A stretch of 64,000 nucleotides of DNA from Vibrio ziniensis (GCF_011064285.1 NZ_CP049332.1:434001-498000); one strand, 5' to 3'; positions 17,616 through 27,592 are shown, counted from the stretch's first letter. Notes: generated from the letters alone by a model not told the origin. Program-made: numbers and translations.

Positions 17616-19106
17616 ATGGAAAATAGCTTTGCTATTACGACCACCTTTATCGTCTACCTCATTTTGATGTTGGCGATTGGTGTTTACGCATATCAGCGAA
17701 CGAAAAGCTCATCGGATTATTTCCTAGGTGGCCGCTCTTTAGGCCCTTGGCCTGCAGCCTTATCTGCGGGTGCATCTGACATGAGTGGATGGTTGCTACT
17801 TGGTTTACCTGGCTATGCTTACGCTGCCGGTTTTGAAGCTTTCTGGTTAGCTGGTGGTCTATTAGTAGGTACTTGGGCTAACTGGTTATTGGTTGCAAAA
17901 CGTCTGCGTACGTACAGTGTGACAACTGATGCGCTAACATTACCTGAATTCTTATCTCGTCGTTTCAATGACAAATCTAAGCTAATTCAAACGATTTCAG
18001 CTTTCTTTATCCTTCTATTTTTCCTTTTCTACACCAGCTCTGGTCTTGTTGCTGGTGGTAAATTGTTTGAAACCGTATTTGGTATTGATTACACCATCGC
18101 GGTAGTTATCGGAACAATTTGTGTGGTTTCATACACATTGTTTGGTGGCTTCCTTGCCGTATCGTGGACTGACTTGGTTCAAGGTCTATTGATGGCAGCC
18201 GCTCTTTTGATCGTACCGTTTGCAGCACTTGATGGTGGCTTCGGTAAACTGAACTCTGAGCTAACGACAATTAACCCAGAACTTCTGACTCTTTGGAATG
18301 GTATTGACGGTAAACCACTGTCTGCAATCGCAATCATTTCTCTTGTTGCTTGGGGTCTAGGTTACTTTGGTCAGCCACATATCTTGGCTCGTTTCAAAGC
18401 ATCTCGTTCGAATAAAGATTTAACCGCTGCACGTCGTATTGCCGTTGCGTGGACTGGTCTTTCAATGTTTGGCGCACTATTAGTTGGTTTTGTAGGTTTG
18501 GTATACGTAACCAACCACGGCACACTGCAGCTAGAAGATGGCGAGAAAATCTTCATGCTACTTGTTAACGCGCTCTTCCACCCAGTTATCGCTGGTATTC
18601 TTCTGGCCGCAATTCTTGCTGCGATCATGAGTACTGCAGACTCTCAGTTACTTGTTTCTTCTTCTGCATTAGCTGAAGACTTCTACAAACAAGTATTTAA
18701 AACTGACGCAAGCTCAGAAGAGATTGTGCGAGTAGGTCGCCTTGCGGTAATCATTCTATCTGTTATTGCACTTATCTTAGCGATGACGCCAGACAGTTCA
18801 GTTCTGGGCCTAGTATCTTACGCTTGGGCCGGTTTCGGAGCGGCATTTGGTCCTGCGCTAGTACTAAGTCTGTACTGGTCTCGCATGAACCGTAATGGCG
18901 CTCTAGCGGGCATCATTGTTGGTGGTGTGACTATCGTAGTGTGGAAACAGCTTTCTGGCGGTTGGTATGACGTGTACGAAATCGTACCGGGAATCATCCT
19001 ATCTACAATCGCAATAGTGGTTGTAAGCCTACTGACTGGTGAGCCAGAACAAGCTGTGAAATCACAGCATCAAACATATAAGAAGCAATTGGTTGATTTA
19101 GACTAG
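17616..19106 (+). CDS. putP: Sodium/proline symporter
   Basis: 496 residues, the normal PutP length. It is a sodium:solute symporter family inner-membrane protein with about 13 hydrophobic helices. Signature regions include SDYFLGGRSLGPWPAALSAG, ASDMSGWLLLGLPG, and GILLAAILAAIMSTADSQLL, where PutP binds Na+. It imports proline for PutA. The ATG at 17616 has AGAGGA nine bases upstream. It is preceded by two stem-loops and followed by an intrinsic terminator. The context (regulator, putA, putP) makes the substrate assignment strong. Confidence 0.96.
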   Translation: MENSFAITTTFIVYLILMLAIGVYAYQRTKSSSDYFLGGRSLGPWPAALSAGASDMSGWLLLGLPGYAYAAGFEAFWLAGGLLVGTWANWLLVAKRLRTYSVTTDALTLPEFLSRRFNDKSKLIQTISAFFILLFFLFYTSSGLVAGGKLFETVFGIDYTIAVVIGTICVVSYTLFGGFLAVSWTDLVQGLLMAAALLIVPFAALDGGFGKLNSELTTINPELLTLWNGIDGKPLSAIAIISLVAWGLGYFGQPHILARFKASRSNKDLTAARRIAVAWTGLSMFGALLVGFVGLVYVTNHGTLQLEDGEKIFMLLVNALFHPVIAGILLAAILAAIMSTADSQLLVSSSALAEDFYKQVFKTDASSEEIVRVGRLAVIILSVIALILAMTPDSSVLGLVSYAWAGFGAAFGPALVLSLYWSRMNRNGALAGIIVGGVTIVVWKQLSGGWYDVYEIVPGIILSTIAIVVVSLLTGEPEQAVKSQHQTYKKQLVDLD

Positions 19107-19129
19107 GTTTATACTTCATTGTCTCTTCG

Positions 19130-19157
19130 AAAGCCCCCATACTGAGGGGCTTTTTTT
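19130..19157 (+). terminator. Intrinsic terminator after putP
   Basis: AAAGCCCC (19130-19137) pairs with GGGGCTTT (19146-19153) and runs into a T-tract, 24 bases after the putP stop. Confidence 0.9.
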
Positions 19158-19209
19158 CACTATATAAATGTTTGCTAGCAGAATTAATTGAGTATGTATG
19201 TAGGATGTT

Positions 19210-19225
19210 TTTGATTTTTGTCACA
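19210..19225. promoter_or_regulatory. Possible CRP site
   Basis: TTTGA-N6-TCACA, one mismatch from the CRP core TGTGA-N6-TCACA, about 85 bases upstream of the zinc-ribbon gene. A single by-eye match, so tentative. Confidence 0.3.
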
Positions 19226-19310
19226 TTTTGAAGTGAAATGTTTGAGTGTTTGCTCGAAAGTGGTTAAATAAGCGACTAGTTTTTCATTTTAGGAATTTGA
19301 GGATTTAGCC

Positions 19311-19544
19311 ATGCCAGAAGCGTTTTGTAACTGTTGCCGTAAACCAACACAGCACAAAGTCGTTATGAGGCGTTGTTCACAGGAGTCTGAATCTAGTTGG
19401 CAAGTCGTGCATGCTTTTTTTTCAAAACTTTTAAGCGGTGAACACTATTACCAAATGGAACAACAAATGTACTGTCGTGAATGCAATCATAAGTTAGTGG
19501 TAACGACTAACAAATTCGCGGGAGCGAATACCGTTAAGGTGTAA
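19311..19544 (+). CDS. Small zinc-ribbon-like protein of unknown function
   Basis: 77 residues with two CxxC pairs, Cys6/Cys9 (CNCC) and Cys55/Cys58 (CREC), spaced as in a zinc ribbon, plus extra Cys8 and Cys22. Basic N-terminal half, no signal peptide or membrane helix. The ATG has TGAGGA upstream and a strong terminator follows, so it is a real monocistronic gene. I do not recognise a named family. A cytoplasmic metal-binding or nucleic-acid-binding role is a guess from the fold alone. It sits between putP and the Lrp/aldehyde dehydrogenase pair with no evident link to either. Confidence 0.75.
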   Translation: MPEAFCNCCRKPTQHKVVMRRCSQESESSWQVVHAFFSKLLSGEHYYQMEQQMYCRECNHKLVVTTNKFAGANTVKV

Positions 19545-19587
19545 ACCTCTAATTATTTACTACAAATGAAACTAAGAATTTTCTTCT

Positions 19588-19620
19588 AAATAAAGGGCAT
19601 CATCTGATGCCCTTTATTTT
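19588..19620 (+). terminator. Intrinsic terminator after zinc-ribbon gene
   Basis: Long stem AAATAAAGGGCATCA with TGATGCCCTTTATTTT, tight loop, then T-rich sequence. Confidence 0.9.
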
Positions 19621-19718
19621 TGATTGTGATTATCCTCACAACACATAATGATGAGGTTCATCCTGCCGTTGTTAGACAGTATTGTATTGTGCAATGACTC
19701 TTGAAAAAGTATTGAGCT

Positions 19719-20195
19719 ATGAATCTAGACCGTGTGGATCAACAAATCCTGCGCATTTTACATACTAAAGGCAGATTGCCAGTGGTTGAACTGGCAAAGT
19801 TAGTGAACCTCACCACATCACCTTGTTCTGACCGAGTTAAGCGACTTGAAAAAGAAGGGTACATCAAAGGCTATCACGCGGAATTAAATCCAGAGAAGTT
19901 AGGCTTAGATGTGCAAGTGTTTATTCATATTCGTTTAGACCAAACCTGTTTTTCTATTTTTGAACGCTTTGCTCGTGCAGTGGAAGATATTCCCGAGATT
20001 GAATCTTGTTATTCTCTATCGGGTGATTTCGACACCATGATTAAAGTTCGCGTGAAAGACATGAAAGCTTACCAAGCATTTATGTCCGGACGACTCGGCA
20101 CACTGCCGGGTGTAATTCAGACAAGAAGTGAGTTTGTGATTGAAGAACACAAGACAAGTTTTGGCATCAACCCAGAACTTCTGTCCACGTTATAA
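19719..20195 (+). CDS. Lrp/AsnC-family transcriptional regulator
   Basis: 158 residues, the standard Lrp length. An N-terminal winged helix-turn-helix (about 1-60, DQQILRILHTKGRLPVVELA and SDRVKRLEKEGYIKGY) is followed by the RAM/AsnC ligand-binding domain (about 65-150), with the ESCYSLSGDFDTMIKV core. These proteins form octamers and respond to amino acids or related metabolites. It is 21 bases upstream of the aldehyde dehydrogenase gene on the same strand and probably controls it. A role in proline genes nearby is possible but not shown. Specific ligand unknown. Confidence 0.92.
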   Translation: MNLDRVDQQILRILHTKGRLPVVELAKLVNLTTSPCSDRVKRLEKEGYIKGYHAELNPEKLGLDVQVFIHIRLDQTCFSIFERFARAVEDIPEIESCYSLSGDFDTMIKVRVKDMKAYQAFMSGRLGTLPGVIQTRSEFVIEEHKTSFGINPELLSTL

Positions 20196-20216
20196 CACGG
20201 ACTGGTAGGAGATATT

Positions 20217-21659
20217 ATGAACCGAGTATCCGCTGTAGAAGCTCAATGGAAGAAACTGCAAGTAACTGAGCTAGAAGTACTGCATGCGCAATACAGCCGT
20301 CTTCGCCTTCAATATGCTAATGATCCATCACCCAGTTTAGAACAGAGATTGCAGCGCCTTTCGCTTTTAAAAGACGCATTATTAAAAGAGAAAACGGTTC
20401 TGGTGGAAGCGCTGAGCAAAGACTTTGGTTTCCGTCCTCGTTTTGATAGCACGTTTTGCGATTTATTACCGGTCATCAATCAGATTAAGTACACACAGAA
20501 ACATTTGAAAAAATGGATAAAGCCTTCGCGTCGTCATGCCGGGTTGATCATTTCTCCTTCGAAAGTCCAAGTGCATTATCAACCTGTCGGTGTTGTTGGA
20601 ATCGTTGTACCATGGAACTTCCCTGCAATGCTGAGCTTGTCTCCTCTTGTTACTGCTATCGCGGCGGGTAACCAAGCAATGATTAAGTTCAGTGAATACA
20701 CTCCAGAAACCAACAAGGTGCTGACACGCATTATCAGTTCGTTAGGTGATATTGCTGTGTGTATTGAAGGGGATTTAACCATCGCCACTGCTTTTAGCTC
20801 TTTGCCCTTCGACCATCTGCTTTTCACTGGCTCAACTCCGGTAGGTAAAATCGTAGCGCAATCTGCGGCGAAAAACTTAACTCCGGTAACCCTTGAGCTG
20901 GGTGGTAAATCACCGACGATTATCGCTCCGGATGCAGACTTAGTTCGTAGCATTGACAACATCATGCAAGGCAAAGCGATTAACTCTGGGCAGATTTGCA
21001 TTGCTCCAGACTATGTAATGCTACCGGAAGAGAAGGTTGAGCAGTTCGTTGAGTTGTATCTGAAGCGTTTTGCTAAACGTTTTATCAACAAACATGGCGT
21101 ATTGGATTGTGCGGGCATCATTAATCAAGCTCAGTTAGAGCGTCTGCAAAGCTATCTTGACGATGCCAAACAGAAAGGGGCGCAGATTTACACTGTAAAA
21201 CAGTCGGTTGAACTGAAAGCCACACAGATGGTGCCAAGTTTAGTAACTAACGTCACTGACGATATGTGGCTGATGCAAAATGAAATCTTTGGTCCAATCT
21301 TACCCGTCATTGGTTATAAAACTATTGAACAAGCACTTGAAAGAGTGAACTCTCATGCTCGTCCGTTAGCTCTCTATCTGATGACAGACGACAACGACAT
21401 TGCTGAATATGTTCTCAAGCACACGCACAGTGGCGGTATGTGTATCAATGATACCTTGATGCATGTTGCTGCAGATTCCGCACCATTCGGTGGTATTGGA
21501 GATTCTGGTATGGGGCACTATCACGGAATTGAAGGTTTCAAGACCTTTACCCATGCTAAAACTGTAGTGCGTTCTTGGAGTAAATTGCCGCGCAGTTCTT
21601 GGATATTGAGTCATCGTAAATCGATTTTGTATCTTCTCAATCGTTTCTTGATTCGCTAG
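20217..21659 (+). CDS. calB: Coniferyl-aldehyde-dehydrogenase-like NAD(P)-dependent aldehyde dehydrogenase
   Basis: 480 residues, class-3-like aldehyde dehydrogenase most like the coniferyl aldehyde dehydrogenase group. Motifs: VGVVGIVVPWNFPAMLSLSP (nucleotide-site region), the catalytic Glu in TLELGGKSP, the catalytic Cys in NSGQICIAPDY, and a hydrophobic/basic C-terminal tail (RKSILYLLNRF) that may give membrane association. It oxidises an aldehyde to the acid; the true substrate in a marine Vibrio is unknown and need not be coniferyl aldehyde. Co-directional with the Lrp-type regulator, SD TAGGAG, terminator immediately after. The symbol follows family naming only. Confidence 0.85.
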   Translation: MNRVSAVEAQWKKLQVTELEVLHAQYSRLRLQYANDPSPSLEQRLQRLSLLKDALLKEKTVLVEALSKDFGFRPRFDSTFCDLLPVINQIKYTQKHLKKWIKPSRRHAGLIISPSKVQVHYQPVGVVGIVVPWNFPAMLSLSPLVTAIAAGNQAMIKFSEYTPETNKVLTRIISSLGDIAVCIEGDLTIATAFSSLPFDHLLFTGSTPVGKIVAQSAAKNLTPVTLELGGKSPTIIAPDADLVRSIDNIMQGKAINSGQICIAPDYVMLPEEKVEQFVELYLKRFAKRFINKHGVLDCAGIINQAQLERLQSYLDDAKQKGAQIYTVKQSVELKATQMVPSLVTNVTDDMWLMQNEIFGPILPVIGYKTIEQALERVNSHARPLALYLMTDDNDIAEYVLKHTHSGGMCINDTLMHVAADSAPFGGIGDSGMGHYHGIEGFKTFTHAKTVVRSWSKLPRSSWILSHRKSILYLLNRFLIR

Positions 21660-21679
21660 TTAGAACCCTACCAATATAT

Positions 21680-21700
21680 AAAGGCGCTTAATGCGCCTTT
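21680..21700 (+). terminator. Intrinsic terminator upstream of nif region
   Basis: AAAGGCGC, TTAAT loop, GCGCCTTT, then TATCTTTT. It isolates the aldehyde dehydrogenase transcript from the nif promoter. Confidence 0.88.
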
Positions 21701-21813
21701 TATCTTTTAAAGACCTTCGAAACTGACTTTTCTAACCATCTCATCGCGCATTTAGCTCCTCGTACTATTAGTCTCTTGTACTATCCCCCTAGAACAATCA
21801 GCCGACAAAGGCT

Positions 21814-21829
21814 TGTTGTAAAGCAGACA
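21814..21829 (+). promoter_or_regulatory. NifA upstream activator site for nifH
   Basis: Exact TGT-N10-ACA, the consensus NifA enhancer, about 77 bases upstream of the -24 element, within the usual range. NifA would bind here and contact sigma-54 RNA polymerase through DNA looping. Confidence 0.85.
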
Positions 21830-21890
21830 ATGTTTGATTGTCGCTTCTAACACTAATTGCTAATTGATTGAAAAATCGTTGATTTTCTGA

Positions 21891-21906
21891 TGGTACAGAT
21901 CTCGCA
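21891..21906 (+). promoter_or_regulatory. Sigma-54 (-24/-12) promoter of nifH
   Basis: TGGTAC-AGATC-TCGCA: the invariant GG and GC are exactly 10 bases apart, as sigma-54 requires, and only the TTGC block deviates (TCGC). It lies 38 bases before the nifH ATG. Confidence 0.85.
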
Positions 21907-21941
21907 ATAACGACCGTGAGTCTAATTTAACAAGGAGATAG

Positions 21942-22823
<882 letters not shown>

Positions 22824-22872
22824 GTTAAGCACTGATTCTTCTTATTTGCTTAAAGACAATGAGGATTCACTT

Positions 22873-24339
22873 ATGTCTATGAACAAAGAACAAAAGCAGG
22901 CGCTGATAGACGAGGTTTTAGATGTCTATCCTGAGAAAGCGCGTGAAGATCGCAAGAAGCACATTGCGATCAGTGATAGCTCTGCTGAAGGCACTTGTAT
23001 CACTTCAAACCGTAAAACACTGCCAGGTGTTATGACGGTTCGTGGCTGTGCGTATGCAGGTTCAAAAGGGGTAGTGTGGGGACCTGTGAAAGATATGATT
23101 CACATTTCTCACGGTCCTATCGGTTGTGGTCAGTACTCTCGTGCTGGTCGTCGTAACTACTACTCAGGTACAACGGGCGTCGACTCTTTTGGTACGTTGA
23201 ACTTTACCACTGACTTCCAAGAGCGTGACATCGTATTCGGTGGCGACAAAAAGCTCTCTGCTGCTATTGATGAGCTTGAGTCATTGTTCCCGCTATCGAA
23301 AGGCATCTCGATTCAATCAGAGTGTCCAGTGGGTCTGATTGGTGACGATATCGAAGCGGTAGCGAAAACAAAGAGTGCTGAAACGGGCAAAACCATTGTG
23401 CCTGTACGTTGTGAAGGTTTCCGCGGCGTGTCTCAATCGTTGGGTCACCACATTGCGAACGATACTATTCGTGACTATGTGTTGGATGCCGAACAAGAGA
23501 GCACCATTGAATCCACACCTTATGATGTGGCAATCATCGGCGACTACAACATCGGTGGCGATGCTTGGTCTTCTCGCATCATCCTCGAAGATATGGGTCT
23601 GCGCGTTGTGGCTCAATGGTCAGGTGATGGCACATTACCTGAGATGAAAAACACACCAAAAGTGGCGTTAAACCTTGTCCACTGTTACCGCTCAATGAAC
23701 TACATCGTGCGTTACATGGAAGAGAAAAACGGCATTCCTTGGGTTGAGTACAACCTATTCGGTCCAACCAAGATCGAAGAGTCTATGCGTAAAATTGCCG
23801 CATTCTTTGATGACAAAATTAAGCAGCAGACTGAAGAAGTGATCGCGAAGTATCGTCAGCAATGGCAAGCGGTGATTGATAAATATCGCCCACGCCTAGA
23901 AGGCAAGACTGTGATGCTTTATGTCGGTGGTTTGCGTCCTCGTCACATCATTGGTGCGTACGAAGATTTGGGTATGGAAATCGTCGGTGCGGGTTATGAG
24001 TTTGCTCATAACGATGACTACGTGAAAACCACGCCAGATGTCAAAGATTCAACCTTGCTATTCGATGATGCCAGTGCCTATGAGTTGGAAGAGTTCGTTA
24101 AACGCTTGAACCCAGATTTGATCGGTTCTGGTGTGAAAGAGAAATATGTCTTCCAGAAAATGGGTTACCCATTTCGCCAAATGCACAGCTGGGATTATTC
24201 CGGTCCTTATCACGGTGTCGATGGTTTCGCTATCTTCGCACGCGACATGGATTTAACGCTGAACAACCCATGCTGGAAGAGCATGAAAGCACCTTGGTTG
24301 GAAGAAGCATCAGACGAAGCGTTAGCTAAATCTGCTTAA
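22873..24339 (+). CDS. nifD: Nitrogenase molybdenum-iron protein alpha chain
   Basis: 488 residues from the ATG at 22873 (SD GAGGA); the frame is open to a TTG at 22846, which lacks an SD. Alpha subunit of the alpha2beta2 MoFe protein, where N2 is reduced. P-cluster cysteines lie in [17 protein letters not shown] and [11 protein letters not shown]. FeMo-cofactor ligands are the Cys in [11 protein letters not shown] and the His in [11 protein letters not shown]. The substrate-gating Gln/His pair is in SQSLGHH. All essential residues are present, so the enzyme should be functional. The protein is the standard Mo type, not VnfD or AnfD. A small hairpin separates it from nifK. Confidence 0.99.
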   Translation: MSMNKEQKQALIDEVLDVYPEKAREDRKKHIAISDSSAEGTCITSNRKTLPGVMTVRGCAYAGSKGVVWGPVKDMIHISHGPIGCGQYSRAGRRNYYSGTTGVDSFGTLNFTTDFQERDIVFGGDKKLSAAIDELESLFPLSKGISIQSECPVGLIGDDIEAVAKTKSAETGKTIVPVRCEGFRGVSQSLGHHIANDTIRDYVLDAEQESTIESTPYDVAIIGDYNIGGDAWSSRIILEDMGLRVVAQWSGDGTLPEMKNTPKVALNLVHCYRSMNYIVRYMEEKNGIPWVEYNLFGPTKIEESMRKIAAFFDDKIKQQTEEVIAKYRQQWQAVIDKYRPRLEGKTVMLYVGGLRPRHIIGAYEDLGMEIVGAGYEFAHNDDYVKTTPDVKDSTLLFDDASAYELEEFVKRLNPDLIGSGVKEKYVFQKMGYPFRQMHSWDYSGPYHGVDGFAIFARDMDLTLNNPCWKSMKAPWLEEASDEALAKSA

Positions 24340-24345
24340 AGTGAG

Positions 24346-24362
24346 TTGGAAAGGATTTCCAA
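24346..24362 (+). other. Small hairpin between nifD and nifK
   Basis: TTGGAAA, GGA loop, TTTCCAA: a perfect 7-base-pair stem just after the nifD stop, with no U-tract. More likely an mRNA-stability or processing element than a terminator. Confidence 0.45.
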
Positions 24363-24416
24363 TTAATGTAACCCGAGCCGGCGTTCACAGATTAGTGGCA
24401 CGGTAGGAGAATACTC

Positions 24417-25988
24417 ATGACTCAAAAAGTTGAAGACATTAAAACTGGTTATGCGCTATTTCAGCAACCAGAGTATCAAGAGTTGATGGCTAACAAGCGC
24501 GCAACTTTTGAAAATGCCGTTGATGCTAAGAAGGTTCGCGAAACCTTTGAATGGACAACAACGAAAGAATACCAAGAGATTAACTTTGCCCGTAAGCACA
24601 TTACGATTGACCCTGCGAAAGCGTGTCAGCCATTAGGCAGTGTTTTATGTTCTCTTGGTTTCGAAAAAACACTTCCTTACGTGCACGGTTCACAAGGTTG
24701 TGTGGCTTACTTCCGTTCTTATTTCAACCGCCACTTTAAAGAGCCAATTGCGTGTGTTTCTGACTCAATGACAGAAGACGCAGCGGTGTTTGGTGGTCAG
24801 GAGAACATGTTTGACGGACTTAAAAACGCCTACGCCTTGTACAAACCTGAAGTGATAGCAGTCTCTACCACGTGTATGGCGGAAGTTATCGGTGACGACT
24901 TAAATGCTTTCATCAATAACGCCAAACACAATCAACATATTCCAGCGGATTTACCGGTTCCATTTGCACACACACCTTCGTTTGTGGGTAGTCATGTTAC
25001 TGGATGGGATAACATGTTCGAGGGCATTCTACGCTATTTCACTCTCAGTGGAATGGAAGGAAAAGTGGCTGGAAGCAATGGCAAAATTAACATTGTTCCG
25101 GGGTTCGAAACCTATCTTGGTAATTACCGCGTCATTCGTCGTATGTTGGACGAAATGAAGGTGGAATACTCTTTCCTTTGCGACCCATCAGAAGTATTGG
25201 ATACCCCAGCAGACGGTGAATACCGTATGTATTCAGGCGGTACGCCAGTCGAAGAAGTTAAAGATGCACCGAATTCTAAAGCAACTTTCTTACTTCAACC
25301 TGATCAACTTGTGAAAACGAAGAAATTCATTGAAGGTACTTGGAATCAAGACGTGCCAGCACTCAACATCCCTATGGGATTGGAGTGGACAGATAATTTC
25401 ATCATGAAAGTATCTGAAGTCACAGGCAAACCTATTCCTGAGTCAATCACCAAAGAGCGTGGTCGTCTTGTGGATATGATGACTGACTCTCACACTTGGC
25501 TGCACGGCGTGACAGTTTCACTGTACGGTGATCCTGATTACCTATTGGGTATGTGTAAGTTCCTAACCGAGCTTGGTTGCGAAATTAAGCATGTGCTTTG
25601 TAACAACGGTGCGAAGCGTTGGCGCAAACAAATGGAAGCTCAGCTTGCTGAAACGCCATATGGTCAAAACGCAGAAGTGTTCATGGGTAAAGACTTATGG
25701 CACTTACGTTCTCTGATGTTTACTGACAAACCGGATCTATTGATTGGTAACTCATACGGCAAGTTCATCGAACGTGATACCAAAGCGAAAGGTCCTGAGT
25801 TTGAAGTTCCATTGGTTCGTATCGGTTTCCCAATTTTCGACCGCCATCATCTTCATCGCCAGTCTACTCTCGGCTACGAGGGTGCAATGACCATCTTAAC
25901 CACTTTGGTGAATGAGGTTCTGGCGAAGCTGGATCGTGAAACAAGCGACTTAGGCAAAACTGACCTTGGTTTTGACTTGGTTCGCTAG
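24417..25988 (+). CDS. nifK: Nitrogenase molybdenum-iron protein beta chain
   Basis: 523 residues. Beta subunit of the MoFe protein, carrying the other half of the P cluster. Cysteine ligands are visible in AKACQPLGS, GSQGCVAYF and STTCMAEVIGDD, and the P-cluster serine is in PSFVGSHVTG. The extended N terminus (about 60 residues, including FEWTTTKEYQEINFARKH) is typical of group I Mo nitrogenases. SD AGGAG precedes the ATG by seven bases. It is 77 bases after nifD, a gap holding a small hairpin but no functional -24/-12 promoter. It is followed by a terminator-like hairpin that may reduce read-through into nifT. Confidence 0.99.
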   Translation: MTQKVEDIKTGYALFQQPEYQELMANKRATFENAVDAKKVRETFEWTTTKEYQEINFARKHITIDPAKACQPLGSVLCSLGFEKTLPYVHGSQGCVAYFRSYFNRHFKEPIACVSDSMTEDAAVFGGQENMFDGLKNAYALYKPEVIAVSTTCMAEVIGDDLNAFINNAKHNQHIPADLPVPFAHTPSFVGSHVTGWDNMFEGILRYFTLSGMEGKVAGSNGKINIVPGFETYLGNYRVIRRMLDEMKVEYSFLCDPSEVLDTPADGEYRMYSGGTPVEEVKDAPNSKATFLLQPDQLVKTKKFIEGTWNQDVPALNIPMGLEWTDNFIMKVSEVTGKPIPESITKERGRLVDMMTDSHTWLHGVTVSLYGDPDYLLGMCKFLTELGCEIKHVLCNNGAKRWRKQMEAQLAETPYGQNAEVFMGKDLWHLRSLMFTDKPDLLIGNSYGKFIERDTKAKGPEFEVPLVRIGFPIFDRHHLHRQSTLGYEGAMTILTTLVNEVLAKLDRETSDLGKTDLGFDLVR

Positions 25989-25995
25989 TGACAAT

Positions 25996-26029
25996 GGCCG
26001 ACAGAGTGTTCTGTCGGCCTTTCTTTATC
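25996..26029 (+). terminator. Terminator-like hairpin between nifK and nifT
   Basis: GGCCGACAGA (25996-26005), GTGT loop, TCTGTCGGCC (26010-26019): a perfect 10-base-pair GC-rich stem followed by TTTCTTTATC. It begins seven bases after the nifK stop and lies inside what should be one operon. A partial terminator or a 3'-end protecting structure would keep nifHDK mRNA in excess over nifTY. Confidence 0.75.
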
Positions 26030-26050
26030 AGCCTAACAGAGGGAAAGGTT

Positions 26051-26272
26051 ATGGCGAATGTAATGATTCAGTACAACGAAAATGGTGCACTTTCACTTTA
26101 CTTACCAAAGAAAGACTTAGAAGAAGTGATCACTTACTTTGAGTTTGATAGCGACAGCAAATGGGGTGGCGAAGTGCGTTTAGCCAACGGGGCGATCTAT
26201 CACATTGACCCAATGGCAACAAAACCTAAGTTGCCTATTACGGTAAAAGCCAGACGACTACAAGCAGCGTGA
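26051..26272 (+). CDS. nifT: Nitrogen fixation protein NifT
   Basis: 73 residues from the ATG at 26051 (MANVMIQYN), preceded by AGAGGGAAAGG. The frame is open back to 25988 but that stretch includes the intercistronic hairpin. NifT/FixU family: small, beta-rich, conserved next to nifK in most diazotrophs (LYLPKKDLEE, WGGEVRLANG, LPITVKARRL). Its role is not established, and deletion in Klebsiella has little effect on fixation. Co-transcribed with nifY, 14 bases downstream. Confidence 0.95.
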   Translation: MANVMIQYNENGALSLYLPKKDLEEVITYFEFDSDSKWGGEVRLANGAIYHIDPMATKPKLPITVKARRLQAA

Positions 26273-26286
26273 TTTAGGAGGACGAT

Positions 26287-26997
26287 ATGATGATGGACAA
26301 TACCATTTCCGACCAAGCGGCGATACGCATTGCTTTAGCGTCTAAGTCGTTGCCCAATATCGAACTGCGCTCGCTATTAGGGCTGTTGATTCAGCACCTT
26401 GGTGAGCCTCTGACCGAAACGAAGTTAGTCGGTTTGTCTCCGAAGGCTTTTCGTTTAATGGTTGGTTCATTAGGTTCAGGACCAACTCGCAAAGACGTTT
26501 CCAACGCTTTGCATGTGCTTTGTAATCCAGAAATCAGTGATGTTTCTGCGCCAGAAGTCGCTTTGCAAACGCCTATCTCTGGACCAAAACTGCGCGTGGC
26601 GTTGACGTCCAACCAAGGTGAGATGGTTAACGGGCACTACGGTTCGTGCTTGCGCGTTTTAATATATGAAGTCAATGCAACCGAGCATCAACTGGTTGAA
26701 GTGCGTGAAATGCCAACCGAGAAAAAAGGCGAGGAGCGAGCCATTGCAATGCTGGATAGAATCCGCGATTGCCATATGCTGTTTACGCTTTCGATTGGCG
26801 GGCCTGCCGCTGCTCGCGTTACGCGCGCTAATATCCATCCCATCAAGAAAACTGCGCCTGCAGAGGCTTCTGCCGTGTTGAAGGAACTCTCGCAAGTGAT
26901 TGCAACCAATCCACCACCATGGGTGAAACGAATCCTTGGTTTCGAAAAGAGTGCCGTTGAGTTTGCGCAATTGGAGTTGGAGGAGAGCTATGAGTGA
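26287..26997 (+). CDS. nifY: NifY, apo-nitrogenase / cofactor-binding chaperone
   Basis: 236 residues. An N-terminal helical domain (about 1-95) precedes a NifX/NifY-type dinitrogenase-cofactor-binding domain (about 98-215: LRVALTSNQG, NGHYG, LFTLSIGGPAAAR). It ends with a PPPWVKRILG block that is very like Klebsiella NifY. These proteins hold FeMo-co or stabilise apo-NifDK until the cofactor is inserted. Three consecutive ATGs follow AGGAGG; the first is used here. Its stop overlaps the start of the DUF6129 gene by eight bases, indicating translational coupling. Confidence 0.93.
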   Translation: MMMDNTISDQAAIRIALASKSLPNIELRSLLGLLIQHLGEPLTETKLVGLSPKAFRLMVGSLGSGPTRKDVSNALHVLCNPEISDVSAPEVALQTPISGPKLRVALTSNQGEMVNGHYGSCLRVLIYEVNATEHQLVEVREMPTEKKGEERAIAMLDRIRDCHMLFTLSIGGPAAARVTRANIHPIKKTAPAEASAVLKELSQVIATNPPPWVKRILGFEKSAVEFAQLELEESYE

Positions 26998-27304
26998 TGT
27001 AGCGATAGAGGCGTCTGCACCAATGCAACTTGCGCATCTTTCTCCGATGGTATTGTCGGACATCGTTGCCAAGCTTGAAGCACAGTCCGACATCAATCAG
27101 CACACGTTGGATAGCTTGAAACTAAGCTATCCTGAACTGCGTTTTACTCTTTGTTTTGAGCAGGAGATGGGAACGCGTGAAGCGTATCTTGAAGCGAATC
27201 ACTTTGATCTTCATTTAGTCTCGCACAGCTTGTCGGGCTGCAGTTCATTGACCTTTGATTTAGCCGCATGCAGTGGTCTTGTGATTGCGCTTCGCGATGA
27301 GTGA
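26990..27304 (+). CDS. DUF6129-family small nif-associated protein
   Basis: 104 residues from the ATG at 26990 (MSDVAIEAS), preceded by GGAGGAG and overlapping the nifY end by eight bases. The core TLDSLKLSYPELRFTLCFEQ through FDLHLVSHS and the LAACSGLVIAL ending match my memory of DUF6129, a small family found next to nifY/nifX in gammaproteobacterial diazotrophs. No catalytic motif; two non-paired cysteines. Function unknown. Strict linkage and translational coupling to nifY suggest a cofactor-trafficking or assembly accessory role, which is inference. Confidence 0.75.
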   Translation: MSDVAIEASAPMQLAHLSPMVLSDIVAKLEAQSDINQHTLDSLKLSYPELRFTLCFEQEMGTREAYLEANHFDLHLVSHSLSGCSSLTFDLAACSGLVIALRDE

Positions 27305-27361
27305 AACCTTTAAAAATATTTCCTGCTTTTTACGGACAATCAGCACTAACCCTATCTATTT

Positions 27362-27400
27362 AAAGCGCCTCTGAGTATGCAAAGAGTGCGCTTTCTCATT
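27362..27400 (+). terminator. Likely terminator of the nifHDKTY unit
   Basis: AAAGCGC (27362-27368) pairs with GCGCTTT (27388-27394), with an inner TCT/AGA extension, then TCTCATTT. 57 bases after the DUF6129 stop. The remainder of 27305-27592 shows no gene. Confidence 0.65.
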
Positions 27401-27592
27401 TATAAAATGCCATAGATTAGAAATAGTTAATTGTGATAGAAATACCTGTTCGTTAATGACTCATTCTAATTTAAGCTCTTGTCATCGATTCGGCTTGATT
27501 GTGCTGAATTTATCGCTCGCCGAGCTCCAACATCAAATAGCAGCTAGATAAATCTTTCAAATTTAGTTGCTCAGCATTCGATAGGATTAAAA

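Noticed and set aside
24396..24402. TGGCACG before nifK resembling a -24 sigma-54 element
   Set aside because: No GC at the required 10-base spacing (the sequence reads GGTAGGAGAAT), and it overlaps the nifK SD.
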